Positions 6,002 to 8,015 of a stretch of DNA of 8,015 nucleotides are shown here, one piece after another. How positions within the stretch are numbered: the first letter of the stretch is position 1; each line of letters opens with the position of its first letter. The translations under genes were made by a program, and so were the position numbers. Below the pieces are notes generated by a model. That model had not been told where the DNA came from and made no database searches. It saw only the letters and a program-made list of their open reading frames with translations. Location: contig JAHELO010000062.1 of the NCBI GenBank assembly GCA_024644145.1, positions 1 through 8,015 on the forward strand, written 5' to 3'. The DNA is from Christiangramia sp. (lineage in GTDB: Bacteria > Bacteroidota > Bacteroidia > Flavobacteriales > Flavobacteriaceae).

Positions 6002-6700
6002 TTAATTAGAATTATGAAATGGACACTTCCATTCTTTTCCCACTTTTCTTCCACTATACTGTTTTGCTTCACTACTGGATCCAAAGTCCTCTAACATGGG
6101 ATTAATAGATCCTTGCAAATCCTTATCCCGGTCTCGTATTCTATCACGTACTGTTTCATAACTTCCCATCTCGCGAAGTTTTTCAAACTGCCAGTGTAAA
6201 TTGAAGGCGATCGCCGCGTATGGGCTTTGCCTGGCCTTTCGGGATGCGCCCGGGTGCATACCTACAATATAGAAGGCTTTACCTGCAATACTAAAACTAA
6301 AATGTTCGCTTTCCGGGTTAGAACTTACTTCCGGATCCCAGTCTTCGTTATCTACCTTATGCAGATTATCAAGCTGATTCCATAATATTTTTTCAAATCC
6401 AAGTTCCGAATATTTGGGCGAATCTGGAAATACAGCAATGAATGTTTTAAAATCGTTCGATTCAAAATCATAGGATGCGATATAATCTTCAAGGTCTTTT
6501 AAGATTTTTTTCGCCGTACTTTCAGTCCCGAAATTGGTATATGTATTAAGCTCTACCTGATCCATGCTGAATACAGTTTTGGCCATAATACAGGGGTGAT
6601 CCTGGTTTATTATAAATTTTTCAAATTCTCTCCTCACGCCAGACCTATCTGCGCCTTTTATTTCTGTATCCCGTGCGGGTGCTTTGGTTTTAACTTTCAT
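6002..6700 (-). CDS. YqcI/YcgG family protein (GntA-like heme-dependent N-hydroxylase family)
   Basis: A 232-residue cytoplasmic protein of the YqcI/YcgG family. Recognisable parts are HPCIMAK (35-41), the ILWNQLDNLHKVDNEDW stretch (105-121), HFSFSIAGKAFYIVGMHPGASRKARQ (133-158), FNLHWQFEKLREMGSYETVRDRIRDRD (166-192), GSINPMLEDFGSSSEAKQYSGR (197-218) and the C-terminal EWKCPFH (223-229). His149, His169, Cys226 and His229 are candidate heme or metal ligands (inference). The family's best-known member, GntA, is a heme-dependent N-hydroxylase acting on a guanidino nitrogen in guanitoxin biosynthesis. No other gnt genes are present, so toxin production is not implied. It is the first gene of an operon with PaiB-like (5 nt away) and DUF1989 genes. 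The start at 6700 lies 50 bases from the divergent membrane-protein gene, with an AT-rich leader lacking a Shine-Dalgarno. Confidence 0.87.
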   Translation of the reverse strand: MKVKTKAPARDTEIKGADRSGVRREFEKFIINQDHPCIMAKTVFSMDQVELNTYTNFGTESTAKKILKDLEDYIASYDFESNDFKTFIAVFPDSPKYSELGFEKILWNQLDNLHKVDNEDWDPEVSSNPESEHFSFSIAGKAFYIVGMHPGASRKARQSPYAAIAFNLHWQFEKLREMGSYETVRDRIRDRDKDLQGSINPMLEDFGSSSEAKQYSGRKVGKEWKCPFHNSN

Positions 6701-6749
6701 ATTTTTTTAAATTTCAGTATTTTACACACTTCATTCTTAATGAGTACAA
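6701..6749. promoter_or_regulatory. Short divergent intergenic region (49 bp)
   Basis: This spacer must contain the start signals of both the minus-strand YqcI/YcgG operon and the plus-strand membrane-protein gene, so the two promoters overlap or sit back to back. It is very AT-rich. No full TAnnTTTG element was found on either strand. The nearest minus-strand candidate has its TTTG over the start codon of the divergent gene (about 6747-6751), with TAAAATAC 22 bases further on, which is weak. Confidence 0.4.
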
Positions 6750-7181
6750 ATGGAACTACTTAAGGTTTTAGTTGCCGGAATCGTAGGTACGGTTATGATG
6801 ACCGTTTTCAGCTATTTAATATCCCGGTTAAGATCTCAGCAATTCAGGGAACCTAAGCTGCTAAATATGATCTTAAGAAGATCCAATCATGAACACATGA
6901 ACCCTTCTAATAATTCGGTCATTGGCTGGGTAGTTCACTTTTCCATTGGAATTATCCTGATGACACTTTTCTATATTTTTCATTTGATATTTTCCTTTGA
7001 CATTTCAATTATTTCCATAGGTGCGTACGGCATTTTCGCCGGATTTCTTGCCATTCTCAGCTGGCACATTATGTTCTATATTTCTGCAAGACCGCCAGAC
7101 ATCTCACTGAAAGAATTCTATATTCAGCTTTTTATAGCCCATCTCCTTTTTGCTCTAGGTGCTGTAGCTTTTATCATTTAA
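6750..7181 (+). CDS. Four-helix membrane protein of unknown function
   Basis: A 143-residue hydrophobic protein with four probable transmembrane helices at about 5-25, 57-80, 86-110 and 122-143. A basic, polar stretch (about 26-55, with RLRSQQFREPK and RRSNHEH) joins the first two. Repeated features include GIVGTVMMTVFSYLIS in helix 1, GWVVHFSIGI in helix 2, ILSWHIMFY in helix 3 and IAHLLFALG in helix 4. His63, His106 and His131 therefore lie one each in helices 2, 3 and 4, which could form a metal, heme or proton site (inference). I do not recognise a named family. The gene starts 49 bases from the divergent YqcI/YcgG operon, and its TAA stop overlaps the stop of the convergent SemiSWEET gene. 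The start gives a natural first helix. Confidence 0.75.
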   Translation: MELLKVLVAGIVGTVMMTVFSYLISRLRSQQFREPKLLNMILRRSNHEHMNPSNNSVIGWVVHFSIGIILMTLFYIFHLIFSFDISIISIGAYGIFAGFLAILSWHIMFYISARPPDISLKEFYIQLFIAHLLFALGAVAFII

Positions 7182-7447
7182 TCTTTAACCTTATACTTAA
7201 CCATCAAATACATCATAAAAGAATTCAGCCCAAATGAGATACCGTTGGTCGCAATTATTGGAATATCTTTTTGAGTAAAACCGTATACTACCCAAAGTCC
7301 AACTCCTATTAGCAGGATTACGAACATACCGGGCGAAACATCTGCTACCTCTTTAGTCTTCCATGATTTATAAATCTGCGGAATCACAGCGATAGTTGTA
7401 CAGGTACCTGCAATGAGACCTAATATTTGTTCCCAGCCAAAGTCCAT
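7178..7447 (-). CDS. SemiSWEET (MtN3/PQ-loop) sugar transporter
   Basis: An 89-residue protein with three transmembrane helices (about 8-24, 40-58 and 64-84), the size and layout of bacterial SemiSWEETs. These work as dimers to let sugars cross the inner membrane down their gradient. The PQ-loop motif VIPQIYKSWKTKEVADVS (21-38) contains Pro23 and Gln24. LWVVYGF (51-57) carries the conserved Trp52, and ATNGISF (66-72) carries Asn68; Trp and Asn line the sugar pocket in characterised members. The gene starts one base after the DUF421 stop codon (TAA, T, ATG), suggesting translational coupling. Its stop overlaps that of the convergent membrane-protein gene by 3 bases. Substrate is unknown; characterised homologues take glucose or sucrose. 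Confidence 0.9.
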   Translation of the reverse strand: MDFGWEQILGLIAGTCTTIAVIPQIYKSWKTKEVADVSPGMFVILLIGVGLWVVYGFTQKDIPIIATNGISFGLNSFMMYLMVKYKVKD

Positions 7448-7448
7448 A

Positions 7449-7967
7449 TTATCTCTGAACTCCCTTTAATAACCATTCCTCCAGATCTTTTCCGCTTTCC
7501 CCATGCAAAACAGAAATATCGCCAGTAGTCTCGAAGATGACCGCTTTTACCTGGTCCAGCTGAATCACATTCGCCTCCCTTAACTTTGATCTAAGATCTC
7601 CCTCACTCACCCGGGCTTTTTTCAGATTATCATACAGTATGTCCTGGCCATCCATCAATAATAATGGTGAATTATCCACAAGGTTCTGGACAAATTTGAA
7701 TTCTCTTAAAAGTGCCACTATTAACTGAAGTATATAGATGGCCCCTAAACCTATAATTCCATACCATAAACTTATACTCTTAGACAGTACTGTAGTAGCG
7801 ATTATAGAACCAACGGCTACGGTCATGGCAAAATCGAAACTCGACATTTTGGAAAAGCTTCGTTTACCGGCCAGCCTTGTAAATGCTATTACAGATATGT
7901 ATATGCCGGCAGCAGTAAGTACAATCGCCAATAGATCTATCTCTTTAAATGCAAACCATTTTTCCAT
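7449..7967 (-). CDS. DUF421 (YetF-like) membrane protein
   Basis: A 172-residue protein with three N-terminal helices (about 11-30, 46-62 and 67-87) and a cytoplasmic C-terminal domain. The signature of the family is RLAGKRSFSKMSSFDFAMTVAVGSIIATTV (31-60), read here as RxxGKRsfskmssFDF followed by AVGSIIAT. The C-terminal part, with LLLMDGQDILYDNLKKARVS (102-121) and the strand AVIFETTGDISVLH (142-155), is the usual YetF small domain. Length is within the normal range. The biochemical role of the family is not settled; the Bacillus members are linked to the spore or vegetative membrane. It lies 11 bases after a probable SDR stop codon and one base before the SemiSWEET gene, so it appears to be the middle gene of an operon. 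Confidence 0.88.
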   Translation of the reverse strand: MEKWFAFKEIDLLAIVLTAAGIYISVIAFTRLAGKRSFSKMSSFDFAMTVAVGSIIATTVLSKSISLWYGIIGLGAIYILQLIVALLREFKFVQNLVDNSPLLLMDGQDILYDNLKKARVSEGDLRSKLREANVIQLDQVKAVIFETTGDISVLHGESGKDLEEWLLKGVQR

Positions 7968-7978
7968 AATGATAAAAT

Positions 7979-8015
7979 TTATCCCCCTACAACTTCTCCC
8001 CCGTTAATATGAATT
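7979..8015 (-). CDS. C-terminal end of a probable short-chain dehydrogenase/reductase (partial)
   Basis: Only the last 11 complete codons and the stop are visible. Reading on the minus strand they give IHINGGEVVGG followed by TAA (7981-7979). The pattern '(V/I)H(V/I)NGG' near the C-terminus is common in SDR oxidoreductases, where it follows a VTGQ segment, and the final GEVVGG also fits. The stop lies 11 bases before the DUF421 start, matching the tight spacing of this operon. The call rests on a very short peptide, so other proteins are possible. Confidence 0.5.
   Translation of the reverse strand, partial: IHINGGEVVGG

Noticed and set aside
6002..6700. Guanitoxin biosynthesis because of the GntA-like protein
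   Set aside because: None of the other biosynthetic genes is present, and the family is widespread in bacteria that do not make this compound.
7971..7983. GATAAAATTTATC palindrome between the SDR-like and DUF421 genes
   Set aside because: Six-base AT-rich arms with a one-base centre are expected by chance here; there is no T-run or loop for a terminator, and it overlaps the SDR stop.
7738..8007. 89-codon plus-strand frame at the right edge
   Set aside because: It is antisense to the DUF421 gene and the SDR-like tail, which have clear family signatures.

Overview
The window looks like chromosomal DNA from a marine-type flavobacterium (Bacteroidota, close in style to Gramella/Christiangramia or Salegentibacter). 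The reasons are the moderately AT-rich base composition, AT-rich leaders with few Shine-Dalgarno sequences, a TAnnTTTG-type promoter element, signal peptides ending in -GQ, and a lipoprotein GH32 enzyme in a sugar-use cassette. The genus is an inference from style, not from a marker gene. No RNA genes, insertion sequences, CRISPR arrays, prophage or attachment sites were seen.

Positions 1-3188 (minus strand) hold a compact fructan/sucrose-use operon, transcribed from right to left: a sugar-porter MFS permease, a lipoprotein GH32 fructosidase, then a PfkB-type fructokinase cut by the left edge. Spacers are 17-18 nt. Together the three would cleave a beta-fructoside at the cell envelope, import the released sugar and phosphorylate it. 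No SusC/SusD pair is visible. An AT-rich divergent region (3189-3485) separates this operon from a plus-strand gene for a small exported protein that looks like an outer-membrane beta-barrel (3486-3974). A TerC-family membrane protein follows (4066-4785).

Positions 4786-6700 (minus strand) hold a tight three-gene operon: a YqcI/YcgG (GntA-like) family protein, a PaiB-like FMN-binding split-barrel protein, and a DUF1989 (urea carboxylase-associated) protein. Characterised relatives of the first and third act on guanidino compounds: GntA is a heme-dependent N-hydroxylase, and some DUF1989 proteins are carboxyguanidine deiminase subunits. This makes the operon the best candidate for an undescribed pathway in the window. 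It abuts terC tail to tail with no base between the stop codons.

Positions 6750-8015 hold a plus-strand four-helix membrane protein of unknown function, divergent from the previous operon. Its stop codon overlaps that of a SemiSWEET sugar transporter on the minus strand. The SemiSWEET gene lies one base downstream of a DUF421 membrane protein gene. That gene in turn follows the last codons of what looks like a short-chain dehydrogenase, whose C-terminus is just visible at the right edge.
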